DNA of 64,000 nucleotides from Haloplanus sp. GDY1 (GTDB lineage: Archaea; Halobacteriota; Halobacteria; Halobacteriales; Haloferacaceae): contig NZ_CP098514.1 of assembly GCF_023703775.1 (NCBI RefSeq), positions 1,488,001 through 1,552,000 of the forward strand, in the 5' to 3' direction. A program made the translations under genes and the position numbers. The notes under the pieces were generated by a model. That model did not search any database, was not told the origin of the DNA, and saw only the letters and a list, made by a program, of their open reading frames with translations. This document shows positions 7,261-16,211 of this stretch, piece by piece (the stretch's first letter is position 1; each line of letters starts with the position of its first letter).

Positions 7261-8472
7261 CTACTCGCGGAGCCGGGCCGCGACCTGCGACTCCAGGTCC
7301 TCGCGGAGTTCGTCGACCTCGATCTCCTCGAGGACGGGCACGAAGAAGCCCTCCACGAGGGTGTTCCGGGCGTCACGTTCCGGAATCGACCGCGACGTGA
7401 GGTAGAACAGGTCCTCCTGATCGACCTGGCCGACCGTCGCGGAGTGAGAGGCCTCGGTGTCGTGGTTGTTGATGATGAGCTTCGGCGAGGCGTCGGCCTC
7501 GCTGTCGTCGCTCAGCATGAGCGTGTTCTCGCGCTGGTAGGAACTGGTGTCCCACGCCTCGCGGCCCACGTCCTGCACGCCCTCGTACACCGAGCGGGCG
7601 GTGTCGTCGAGGACGCCGCGGGTGACGAGGTCGGCCGTCGTGTGCTCGGCCTGGTGCCAGACCCGCGCGTTCACGTCGAAGTGCTGGTCGTCGTGGCCGA
7701 AGAAGGCCCCGACGATCTTGGTCTCGGAGCCGTCGCCGTTGAGTTCCGTCTCGATGTCCGAGCGGGTGAGCCGGGAGCCGATGTTCCCCTCGATCCAGTC
7801 GATGGTCGAGTACACGTCCGCGTCGCCGCGCTTGAGCGTGACGTTGTACGTGTCCTCGTCGAGGGTCTGGAGCGAGCCGTACTGGACGTAACTGTTCTCG
7901 CCGGCGTCGACTTCGACGAGGTTGCTGTAGTAGCGGTCGCCCTCGACGTCGTCGCCGGAGTCGATCCGTTCGAGGATCGTCACCGACGAGGAGTCCTCGG
8001 TGACGACGAGCGTCTGGCTGAACAGCGACCGGGAGTTCATCTCCGTCCGGATCGTCACGTCCTCGGCGTCGACGCCCTCGGGGACGTAGATGAACGTCCC
8101 GGTCGTGAACAGCGCGACCGACAGCGCCGTCAGGTAGTTGGTGTCCGGCTCGATCACGGAGCCGAACTTGGCCTCGAGGAGGCTCGGATGCTCCGCCATC
8201 GCCTCGGCGAAGGAGAGCACCTCGACGCCCTCGTCGGTGACGCGGTCGGTGTCGTCGGCCTGGTTCAGCGGATCGGCCAGCTCGCTGAAGTCGAGCTGGT
8301 CGAGGTTCGTCCACCGCCGGCCTGGCGTCTGGATGACGTCGGGCATCTCCAGATCGTCCATGGCCTTGAGCGCCTTCAGCCGCGTCTCGCGGAGCCAGTC
8401 GGGCTCGTCGCGGCGGTCGGCGATCTCGTGGACGGTCGCTTCCGAGAGGTCTGCTGGTACCTGCGTGCTCAT
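7261..8472 (-). CDS. sufD: Fe-S cluster assembly scaffold protein SufD
   Basis: 403 residues. SufBD-type beta-helix protein; the C-terminal half carries the family core (VWHQAEHTTADLVTRGVLDD, LIINNHDTEASHSATVGQVDQEDLFYLTSRS, ending before LVEGFF). It forms the SufBC2D complex that assembles iron-sulfur clusters on a scaffold. The final core block has H in NHDTEASHSATVG, the conserved His region near the SufB-SufD interface. It is the last gene of the leftward sufCBD set; sufB ends two bases upstream of its ATG (TAA, two bases, ATG), so they are probably co-translated. The acidic N-terminal part (1-110) is haloarchaeal in character. Confidence 0.96.
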   Translation of the reverse strand: MSTQVPADLSEATVHEIADRRDEPDWLRETRLKALKAMDDLEMPDVIQTPGRRWTNLDQLDFSELADPLNQADDTDRVTDEGVEVLSFAEAMAEHPSLLEAKFGSVIEPDTNYLTALSVALFTTGTFIYVPEGVDAEDVTIRTEMNSRSLFSQTLVVTEDSSSVTILERIDSGDDVEGDRYYSNLVEVDAGENSYVQYGSLQTLDEDTYNVTLKRGDADVYSTIDWIEGNIGSRLTRSDIETELNGDGSETKIVGAFFGHDDQHFDVNARVWHQAEHTTADLVTRGVLDDTARSVYEGVQDVGREAWDTSSYQRENTLMLSDDSEADASPKLIINNHDTEASHSATVGQVDQEDLFYLTSRSIPERDARNTLVEGFFVPVLEEIEVDELREDLESQVAARLRE

Positions 8473-8474
8473 GG

Positions 8475-9905
8475 TTATCCGAGACTCCCCTCCATCTCGA
8501 GTTCGACGAGACGGTTGAGTTCGACCGCGTATTCGATGGGCAGTTCCTCCGTGATCGGCTCGATGAAGCCCGAGACGATCATCTGCTTGGCGTCGTCGTC
8601 GTCGAGGCCGCGGCTCTGGAGGTAGAAGACGTCCTCGTCGCCGATCTTGCCGACCGTCGCCTCGTGGGCCACGTCCACCGTCGACTCGTTGATCTCCATG
8701 TACGGCATGGTGTCGCTGGTGGACTCGTTGTCGAACATCAGCGCGTCACACTCGACGCTCGTCGAGGAGTTGGCCGCGCCGTCCGCGATGTGGACCAGGC
8801 CGCGGTAGTTGGTGCGGCCGCCGTCCTTGCTGATCGACTTGGACTCGATGGTCGATTTCGTGTTCGGCGCGTTGTGGTACACCTTCGCGCCGGTGTCGAT
8901 GTTCTGCCCCTCGCCCGCGAAGGCGATGGTGATGTGGTTGTCGGAGGCGCCACGGCCCTTGAGGACCGAGGAGGGGTACAGCATCGTCGCCTTCGACCCC
9001 ATCGACCCCGAAATCCACTCCATCCGGCCGTCCTCCTCGACGAGCGCCCGCTTGGTGTTCAGGTTGTAGGTGTTTTTCGACCAGTTCTGCACGGTCGAGT
9101 ACTGGACGTGGGCGTCCTCGCCGACGAACACCTCGACGCCGCCGGAGTGGAGGTTGAACGCCGAGTATTTGGGCGCGGAACAGCCCTCGATGTAGTGGAC
9201 CTCGGAGTTCTCCTCGGCGATGATGAGCGTGTGCTCGAACTGGCCCATCCCCTCGGAGTTCATCCGGAAGTACGCCTGCACCGGCATCTCGACGGTGGTG
9301 TCCTCGGGGACGTAGACGAACGAGCCCCCGGACCACACGGCGCCGTGCAGCGCTGCGAACTTGTTGTCGCTCGGGGGGACACACTTCGTCATGAAGTGTT
9401 CGCGGACCAGGTCCTCGTGTTCCTGGACGGCCTCGTCCATGTTGCAGAAGACGACGCCCTTCTCCTCCCAGCGCTCCTGCATGTTCTGGTAGACGACCTC
9501 GGACTCGTACTGGGCGCCGACGCCCGAGAGCGCGTTCTTCTCGGCCTCCGGGATACCCAGTTTGTCGAAGGTGTCCTTGATGTCGTCGGGCAGGTCCGTC
9601 CAGTCGTCGACGCTCTCGCGGGTCTCGACGTCGGGGCGGATGTACGGGACGATTTCGTCGACGTCGACCTCGGAGAGGTCGGGCTGGCCCGGCCAGTCGG
9701 TCGGCATCGGCATCTCCTGGAACTGCTCCAGGGCCCGGAGCCGCCGCTTCAGCATCCACTCGGGCTCGTCCTTGTCCTCCGAGATGACGCGGATCGTCTC
9801 CTCGGTCAGGCCCTTGTCGGCCTGGAACGAGGACCGCTCCTCTTTCTTGAACTCGAAGCGGGCTTCGGTGTCCGTCTCTTTGAGATGATCTTGATCGGAG
9901 CTCAT
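8475..9905 (-). CDS. sufB: Fe-S cluster assembly scaffold protein SufB
   Basis: 476 residues from ATG 9905 (MSSDQDHLKETDTEARFEF). The open frame extends to 10589 but that part is a shadow of sufC. Typical SufB blocks: FVYVPEDTTVEMPVQAYFRMN, HYIEGCSAPKY (Cys of the SufB core), FAGEGQNIDTGAKVYHNAPNT, and MPYMEINESTVDVAHEATVGKI near the C-terminus. SufB receives sulfur and builds the nascent cluster within SufBC2D in the cytoplasm. It lies between sufC (26 bases upstream) and sufD (two bases downstream). Confidence 0.97.
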   Translation of the reverse strand: MSSDQDHLKETDTEARFEFKKEERSSFQADKGLTEETIRVISEDKDEPEWMLKRRLRALEQFQEMPMPTDWPGQPDLSEVDVDEIVPYIRPDVETRESVDDWTDLPDDIKDTFDKLGIPEAEKNALSGVGAQYESEVVYQNMQERWEEKGVVFCNMDEAVQEHEDLVREHFMTKCVPPSDNKFAALHGAVWSGGSFVYVPEDTTVEMPVQAYFRMNSEGMGQFEHTLIIAEENSEVHYIEGCSAPKYSAFNLHSGGVEVFVGEDAHVQYSTVQNWSKNTYNLNTKRALVEEDGRMEWISGSMGSKATMLYPSSVLKGRGASDNHITIAFAGEGQNIDTGAKVYHNAPNTKSTIESKSISKDGGRTNYRGLVHIADGAANSSTSVECDALMFDNESTSDTMPYMEINESTVDVAHEATVGKIGDEDVFYLQSRGLDDDDAKQMIVSGFIEPITEELPIEYAVELNRLVELEMEGSLG

Positions 9906-9931
9906 GATGTGGTGTTGTGGCTGCAGCCGTA

Positions 9932-10849
<918 letters not shown>

Positions 10850-10909
10850 GTCCCTACCGAATGGCTGGGGTGTAACACGCATAATGCTTACGCATTCTCC
10901 CCCTTCGAG

Positions 10910-10923
10910 TTTCGTCAGCGAAA
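10910..10923 (-). terminator. Possible polB terminator hairpin in AT-richer spacer
   Basis: The 104-base spacer between the end of polB (10954) and the start of sufC (10849) is less GC-rich than its surroundings. TTTCG-4-CGAAA at 10910-10923 can form a small hairpin, followed on the minus strand by no long T run. TTCTG/CAGAA arms at about 10931-10958 form a second weak inverted repeat. Either could help end polB transcription; archaeal terminators are mainly T-rich tracts, so this is weak. Confidence 0.3.
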
Positions 10924-10953
10924 ACTATCGTTTCTGGAAATCGAAATCGAGTT

Positions 10954-13900
10954 TCAGAACTGACCGAGCCCGGTCTGTCGCTGACCGCTTTTCACCTCGT
11001 CCCACGAGAGGTCGAGCGCCTCGATGATCCGGGCGATGGGGCCCTTGAGCGTCTTCTCCAGCATCCGATCCCAGTCGACTTCGAAGGCGTCGGGGATCTG
11101 GTCGGCGTACTCGAAGCAGATGACGTCCGGATCGCGCTTGAACTCGCCGTAGAGGGCGTCGGTCTGGGGATCGAACCCCTCCTCCTCCTCCAGTCGGCGG
11201 AAGAAGTCGGGGTGGACCTTCTTCAGGTACAGTCGCTTGGGCTTGCTCCCCCGCTGGAAGTTGGTGCCGAGCAGGAGGTTGGCGTACTTCGCCCCCCTGA
11301 CCTGTGCCGTGTCGGTGTCGTAGGCCGACAGGCGCTTGCCGATGCCGCCGGGGATGCCCACGTCGTCGAGGTCGACGTTCCCCGCCTCGTAGTCCTCGAT
11401 GACGTCGTGGACGTACTCCTCGACGTCGTCGACGTCCTCGCCCGTGACGATCATCTCGATGACGCGGCGCTGGACCTCCTTGGTGATCGGGGCGATGTCC
11501 GAGCGCTTGTACTCGAAGCCCGTGATGTCGATGTCGTCGACGTGTTTGCCCTCCTTCCAGACGATGTGTCCCGCGTAGCGCTTCTTCTTTCCCGCCTGGA
11601 AGAACCGCCGGTAGAGCTTCTCGAACTCGATCTGGAAGCGGTGGTGGTGTGCGTTGAGTTCGTCGAGCGCGAACTCGTCGTAGGAGTCGTTGATGTGCTC
11701 CTCAAGTTCGTAGCCCGTCTCGATGGCGCCGGCGATCTGCTGCAGTTCCGACTCGCTCATTTCGGGGTGGGACTCCCGAATCTCGTCGGGTACGTCCCCA
11801 ATTGCAGCATCCTGTCCAAGCTCCAACATGACAGAATCCGTATCTCCGTAGGCCACCTCGTAGCCCACGTCGTTGGCTGCCGACTGCGTGTGTTCGATGA
11901 CGTCGCGGCCGGTGGCGGTGACGGCGGCGCCCATCTCTCGGTCGTAGAGGCGGAAGCGGTCCCACCCGAGAACGCCGTACAGGGAATTACCAATAAATTG
12001 GTATTTCCCATTACGGCCCGCGAGGAGTGTGTTGTTGTCCGCGACGGTGACACAGTAGACGCCGTCTTCGGCGGTACTCGTTCCGCCGGAGCGGTGCATC
12101 CGGAAACTGTTCTTGGCGTCCTCGGTGCAGTAGATGCGCCACGTTCCGCTGTCGCGGTTGTAACTGGCCGTCCGGCCGAGGTGTGCACAGAGCCGGAGCA
12201 CGTCGTCGCGTAGCTGGTCGCTCGCCGTCGAGTAGCGCCAACTGTTCACCTGCCGGTCGCCGTCGCCCGCGATGAGCGTATCGAGGAAGCGCTCCTTCTG
12301 GGCGCGGCTGGCCTCGAAGACGAATTCGGGAATCCGTTTCTCGAAGCCGTCCTCGCCACAGATATCTTCGAGCCAGCGGCCGAGCAGTCGTGAGGTGAAC
12401 TGGTAGCTCCGGTCGTCGACGTAGTGGTCGAACCCCAATCGATCCAGCAAGTCACCGATGGCAGCGTGGTCGTCGGCCTCGCCGCCGTCGGCCATCGCTT
12501 CCTGTGCGAGTTGGATCGTCGTGGCCGAGCCACGGAGCGTCTCGCCGTACTGCTGGTCTTCGGACGTGTACACCGACCCTTCGGTGATGTACCACGCCAA
12601 GAGGTCGAGAAAGTCGTCGCCGTCGTAGAACCGCGGAATCCACTTCCGTCCCCGTTCTGCGTGAACGTAGAACTCGGAGCAGTGGTCGTCGAGGTACTCG
12701 CGATGGTCCTCGAACTCCGCGGACGAGAAGACGTAGCCCGTCTCACCGAGATCGTTTTTCACCACCTTGTCCGGGGAGTAGCCGACTTCGGCGGCCAGCG
12801 TGTGCCCGTGTACGTCGTTGTTCGCCCACACCTCGTAGTCGCCGTCCAGCAACTCGGTCAGATCGACCGTCTCCAGTCGCTCGCCGCCCGGCCCGTCCCA
12901 ACCGTGTGGCAGTTCGTAGTGCGACGACTCGTTCAGGTCACCGGCCTCGACGAACCGAAAGTCGTCCCACGATTCGCCGTTCGTGTCGTCCTTCCGGACG
13001 AGCATCCGGTGGTTCGGCGTGACGCTGAAGTCGACCTTGCTCGTCTCGATGTCGACGAGTTCGCCCCGGTAATCCGGATACGCGTGCGTCTCCGTCACCG
13101 GCTTGACTTCCATCCGCAACGTCTCGGGGTCGAGCGAGTACACCTCGTCGCCGACGTCGAGATCACGGATGTTCCGGACGCCGTCCGGCGTGAGTACGTC
13201 GGTGTCCGGCGTGAAGCAGTTCATGATAACCTTCACCGCCTGCTGCTCCCGGTCGTACTGCTCGTACCCCTCGGTTCCCGGGTCGTGTTCGTTTCGCTCC
13301 GCCTTCTTCTCCTCTCGCTCCTCCAGCAACTCGTCGACCATCTCCCGGATGACGCCGTCCGGTTCCTTCCGGAAGTGGGTCCCGTTGGGGGCGTGGTACG
13401 TGTCGCCGTCGTAGGCCTCGGGGTCGACCTTCGTCTCCGGCGACGCGTTGATCGTCACCATGCACATCGGGTACAGCGACTTCAGGTCGAGGACGCTGAC
13501 GTTCTCCTTGATCCCCGTGATCGGGTCGAACACCGCCCCGCCCTCGTAGTCCTCGGCGTCGGCCCGCCCCTTCGACGGGAGGGCGAAGTCGCCGTGGACC
13601 TTGTGGAGGACGTACACGTCGACGGCGTCGCCGGGCGTCGGCGCGTCCTCCAGCTTACAGCCGACGAACGTCCGCACCTCGTCCCAGAAGGAGATGATGT
13701 CGCGCTTGCGGTCGAGTTCGACGCAGAGTTCCACGTCGCGGAGGTTGTACTCCAGCAGGCGCTCGGGGTCGTCCTCCCAGAGGTCGCCGATGTCGCCGGT
13801 GTAGCGTTCCTTCCCCGCACCGAGTTCCATCTCGCCGACCGCGTCGAGTCGGTAGGACTCCAGTTCCGTGAACTGGGTTCGCTTGTACGCGTAGAGCAGG

Positions 13901-14943
13901 TCGAAGACGACCCGGCCCTTGATCGTCGGGCCGCCCCAGTCGCTACGCCACACCTCGCCGACCCGCGAGAGGCGGTCGGGGTTCAGGTCCTGGTCCACGT
14001 CCGGGCGCGAGCCCACCTCCTGCAGGCGATCGATGAGGTAGGGTGCGTCGAAGTCCTCGAAGTTCCACCCCGTGAGCACGTCCGGATCGGTCTCCTCGAC
14101 GTAGGTGAGGAAGGCGTCGAGCATCGCGGCCTCCGAATCGAACGACCGGATCTCGGCGGTCATGTCGTCGTCGAGGCCGTCGTAGCCGTCGAACGCCTCC
14201 GGGACGGGTCCCGTGCCGTCGGGGGCCTCGTACAGCCACGCGACGTACTCGTCGCGCTCGGAGTCGTGACTCGTGAGACAGACGACGGGCTCCTCGCCGT
14301 CCTCGGGGAAGCCCGACCGGTCGTCCACCTCGATGTCGAACGTGTTCACCCGGAGGTCGGTCGGGACGTCGACGGCCTGGAGTTCGTCGTGTGGCACCTG
14401 AATCGATCCGCCCTCGAGTCGGCGGACGGGAACGCGAACGCCGCTTCCGATGTCCTTGTCGATCAGGAGGCGGTTGGGAAAGAGGATGTCCGCCTCGTAG
14501 TGGTCGAACTCGTCGCGGATGTTCCCCACGTCCCGCGGCGTCCGGGTACAGATCTTGGTCAGATCCTCGCCGCGGATGCTCTCGTACCCCTCCTCGGTCC
14601 GCGTGATGACGTCCCGATCCAGGTCGTCGTCGTCGAGGCTCGCGGTCGGCGCGTAGAAGTAGGGCTCGAAGCCGAGGACCCGCACGTGCTCCGACTCGCC
14701 GTCCGGCGTCCGACCGAACACGTGGACGACGGGGTACTCGTCGGAACCCTGTCCCTCGACCGTGTAGTCGACCTGCGTGACCGCGAGGTCGACCGTCCCG
14801 TCCGGATCGGGAAACTTCAGGTCCGCCGCGTCGACCACCTCGGCGACCGACTGCCCCGCGTCGCCCGCGACGGCGACGGCCTCCGCGTCGGGTCTGTCGG
14901 CGTCGTCGGTCCCCCAGGACCCGGTGAGCTCCGCCTGTTCCAT
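10954..14943 (-). CDS. polB: Replicative DNA polymerase family B with an in-frame intein
   Basis: 1329 residues from ATG 14943 (MEQAELTGSW); the open frame upstream to 15039 runs through the promoter. After removal of the intein (residues 576-986) the polymerase is 918 residues. Exonuclease motifs: NTFDIEVDD (Exo I) and GWNFEDFDAPYLIDRL (Exo II). Polymerase motif A is DLKSLYP, motif B KVIMN/SLYG (split by the intein), and motif C YGDTDSV. It copies DNA with proofreading at the replication fork. The TATA-like TTTTTACC 27 bases before the ATG implies a leaderless mRNA. Active polymerase requires protein splicing. It is upstream of, and on the same strand as, sufCBD. Confidence 0.97.
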   Translation of the reverse strand: MEQAELTGSWGTDDADRPDAEAVAVAGDAGQSVAEVVDAADLKFPDPDGTVDLAVTQVDYTVEGQGSDEYPVVHVFGRTPDGESEHVRVLGFEPYFYAPTASLDDDDLDRDVITRTEEGYESIRGEDLTKICTRTPRDVGNIRDEFDHYEADILFPNRLLIDKDIGSGVRVPVRRLEGGSIQVPHDELQAVDVPTDLRVNTFDIEVDDRSGFPEDGEEPVVCLTSHDSERDEYVAWLYEAPDGTGPVPEAFDGYDGLDDDMTAEIRSFDSEAAMLDAFLTYVEETDPDVLTGWNFEDFDAPYLIDRLQEVGSRPDVDQDLNPDRLSRVGEVWRSDWGGPTIKGRVVFDLLYAYKRTQFTELESYRLDAVGEMELGAGKERYTGDIGDLWEDDPERLLEYNLRDVELCVELDRKRDIISFWDEVRTFVGCKLEDAPTPGDAVDVYVLHKVHGDFALPSKGRADAEDYEGGAVFDPITGIKENVSVLDLKSLYPMCMVTINASPETKVDPEAYDGDTYHAPNGTHFRKEPDGVIREMVDELLEEREEKKAERNEHDPGTEGYEQYDREQQAVKVIMNCFTPDTDVLTPDGVRNIRDLDVGDEVYSLDPETLRMEVKPVTETHAYPDYRGELVDIETSKVDFSVTPNHRMLVRKDDTNGESWDDFRFVEAGDLNESSHYELPHGWDGPGGERLETVDLTELLDGDYEVWANNDVHGHTLAAEVGYSPDKVVKNDLGETGYVFSSAEFEDHREYLDDHCSEFYVHAERGRKWIPRFYDGDDFLDLLAWYITEGSVYTSEDQQYGETLRGSATTIQLAQEAMADGGEADDHAAIGDLLDRLGFDHYVDDRSYQFTSRLLGRWLEDICGEDGFEKRIPEFVFEASRAQKERFLDTLIAGDGDRQVNSWRYSTASDQLRDDVLRLCAHLGRTASYNRDSGTWRIYCTEDAKNSFRMHRSGGTSTAEDGVYCVTVADNNTLLAGRNGKYQFIGNSLYGVLGWDRFRLYDREMGAAVTATGRDVIEHTQSAANDVGYEVAYGDTDSVMLELGQDAAIGDVPDEIRESHPEMSESELQQIAGAIETGYELEEHINDSYDEFALDELNAHHHRFQIEFEKLYRRFFQAGKKKRYAGHIVWKEGKHVDDIDITGFEYKRSDIAPITKEVQRRVIEMIVTGEDVDDVEEYVHDVIEDYEAGNVDLDDVGIPGGIGKRLSAYDTDTAQVRGAKYANLLLGTNFQRGSKPKRLYLKKVHPDFFRRLEEEEGFDPQTDALYGEFKRDPDVICFEYADQIPDAFEVDWDRMLEKTLKGPIARIIEALDLSWDEVKSGQRQTGLGQF
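11986..13218 (-). mobile_element. PolB intein with LAGLIDADG-type homing endonuclease domain
   Basis: 411 residues inserted in polymerase motif B, after KVIMN and before SLYG (the site often called pol-b). First residue Cys (CFTPDTDVLTPDG, block A); block B TPNHRML with the T-x-x-H pair; blocks F and G VYCVTVADNNTLL..GKYQFIGN; then Ser as the +1 nucleophile. All splicing nucleophiles are present. The penultimate residue is Gly, not the usual His, a variant known in some active inteins. Endonuclease motifs FLDLLAWYITEG and RFLDTLIAGDGD with acidic catalytic residues look intact, so homing may still be possible. The reading frame is open throughout. Confidence 0.95.
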
Positions 14944-14966
14944 ACCGCCCGCTTCGGAGGTGCCGG

Positions 14967-14973
14967 GTAAAAA
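14967..14973 (-). promoter_or_regulatory. TATA box of polB
   Basis: TTTTTAC on the minus strand at 14973-14967, centred about 27 bases before the ATG at 14943. The spacing is that of leaderless haloarchaeal transcripts and supports the ATG at 14943 over upstream in-frame starts. Confidence 0.65.
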
Positions 14974-15050
14974 CCCAACCACTCCGTCCCGAAAAGGCTG
15001 CCACGACGGAAAGACATTTACCATGTCATTGCTTACCACGCTCCGTGACG

Positions 15051-15230
15051 ATGTCCGACCACGTCGACGCAGGCCGGTGGGACAGTGCGGACGAACGCCG
15101 TCCGGATCACGACGGGATCGACACCGTCGAGGCGTACGAGGTCGAGGACGGGACGGTGCTGTACGACGCCGAGAACCCGCTCGCGTGGGTGGAGTCGTCG
15201 GCCGCGGTGCCGATCAGCGAACTCGCCTGA
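15051..15230 (+). CDS. Small acidic haloarchaeal protein
   Basis: 59 residues from ATG 15051 (MSDHVDAGRWDSADERRPDH); a GTG two codons earlier is also possible. Very acidic, no Cys, no membrane segment. The second half (VEAYEVEDGTVLYDAENPLAWVES) is compact and looks like a small beta domain. I recognise the pattern as a conserved haloarchaeal hypothetical (perhaps DUF7331, from memory) but know no function. It starts divergently from polB, sharing the 107-base gap. Confidence 0.7.
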   Translation: MSDHVDAGRWDSADERRPDHDGIDTVEAYEVEDGTVLYDAENPLAWVESSAAVPISELA

Positions 15231-15354
15231 GACGGGGTATTGTACGCCAGTACCGGCGATTCGCCGGGGTCACGGCGAACCACCGTGGAACGGGGACAAT
15301 GCTCCGTGTGGGGACAACCGAACCCTTTTGCCGTCGCGTTGACTCCCTGGGAGC

Positions 15355-15693
15355 GTGCCGTTCGATTCCGGGAGAGACGAGGCCGACGAGACGGACCTCG
15401 AGGCGCGCGCGGCCGACCTCGGTCCCGACCCGCCGCGCGCCCCGACCCCCGACACCGACCCGTCCGACGTCGACCCGGAGATCAGGGGGCTGTTCTGGCG
15501 GAGCGTCCTCATGGCCAACGTGGCGGTGTTCTGTCTGGCGTTCGGCCCGATGCTCGTGGGGTTCGAGGGAGCGTGGACGATCGGGACCGTCACCGTCGTC
15601 GTCGGCGTGATCGCCGGGCTCCGGGTGTACCACCTCTATCGGATCTTCCGGCGGCGAGACGAGGGGCCGGAGGCCGACGAGCGCAACCCATAA
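15355..15693 (+). CDS. Small membrane protein with acidic N-terminal tail
   Basis: 112 residues from GTG 15355. An acidic, Pro-rich N-terminal 45 residues are followed by two membrane segments (about 52-72 VLMANVAVFCLAFGPMLVGF and 76-93 TIGTVTVVVGVIAGL) and a short basic/acidic tail. CCCTTTTGCC about 25 bases upstream resembles a TATA element, consistent with a leaderless GTG start. It is probably conserved only among haloarchaea; function unknown. Confidence 0.7.
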   Translation: MPFDSGRDEADETDLEARAADLGPDPPRAPTPDTDPSDVDPEIRGLFWRSVLMANVAVFCLAFGPMLVGFEGAWTIGTVTVVVGVIAGLRVYHLYRIFRRRDEGPEADERNP

Positions 15694-15718
15694 CTCCGCG
15701 GCTCGCCTCGCGCCGACC

Positions 15719-16150
15719 ATGCGAACCGTCCGGGACGACGAGGGCGAGCGTTACCTGCTCGTGAAGCGGTCGGCGGAGTCGAGTCTCGTGCGCGACCCCG
15801 AAACCGGCGCCGAGCGCTACCTGCCGAACGCCGCGTTGACGGTCGACGACGGGACCGCACCGCTCCAAACCGCGGCCGAGGCGGTGCCCGAGCCCGTGCG
15901 TCGGGTCCTCGTCGCGACGCCGAACGACCGCGCGCTCGGCCTCCTCGTCGAACTCGTGGATCGCGGGCCGCTCGCCGTGCGGACGCTCCTCGACGCCTAC
16001 GACGTCTGTGAGAGCGACCTCCACGGCCTGCTCGGGGAGTTCCGGGCGGCCGGCCTGATCGCGGAGACGCGGGTCGCCGGCGAGCGCGGCTACGAGGCGA
16101 CCGAGCCGACCCGCGAGGCGGTCGAGCGCCTGCGGGCCGCCGCCGACTGA
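15719..16150 (+). CDS. Winged-helix-like conserved haloarchaeal protein
   Basis: 143 residues. The N-terminal 60 residues form a small beta domain (RYLLVKRSAESSLVRDPETGAERYLP). The C-terminal part (about 62-140, VRRVLVATPNDRALGLLVELVDRGPLAVRTLLDAYDVCESDLHGLLGEFRAAGLIAETRVAGERGYEATEPTREAVERL) has the pattern of a winged helix: helix-turn-helix, then a wing and a trailing helix. It may be a transcription regulator, but the DNA target is unknown. It converges on rad50 with a 61-base gap. Confidence 0.7.
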   Translation: MRTVRDDEGERYLLVKRSAESSLVRDPETGAERYLPNAALTVDDGTAPLQTAAEAVPEPVRRVLVATPNDRALGLLVELVDRGPLAVRTLLDAYDVCESDLHGLLGEFRAAGLIAETRVAGERGYEATEPTREAVERLRAAAD

Positions 16151-16211
16151 GACGCCGAGCGACCGCCGTCGACGCTCCTCGACGAGCGCTGCCCCGCCGC
16201 CTCCCCCCGCG

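Noticed and set aside
11986-13218. Insertion in polB read as a gene disruption
   Set aside because: The frame is open throughout and both ends carry intein splicing motifs, so the polymerase is restored by protein splicing.
12424-14970. 848-codon open frame antisense to polB
   Set aside because: It lies across both exteins and the intein of a well-conserved polymerase on the opposite strand and has a composition typical of GC-rich shadow frames; no recognisable motif.
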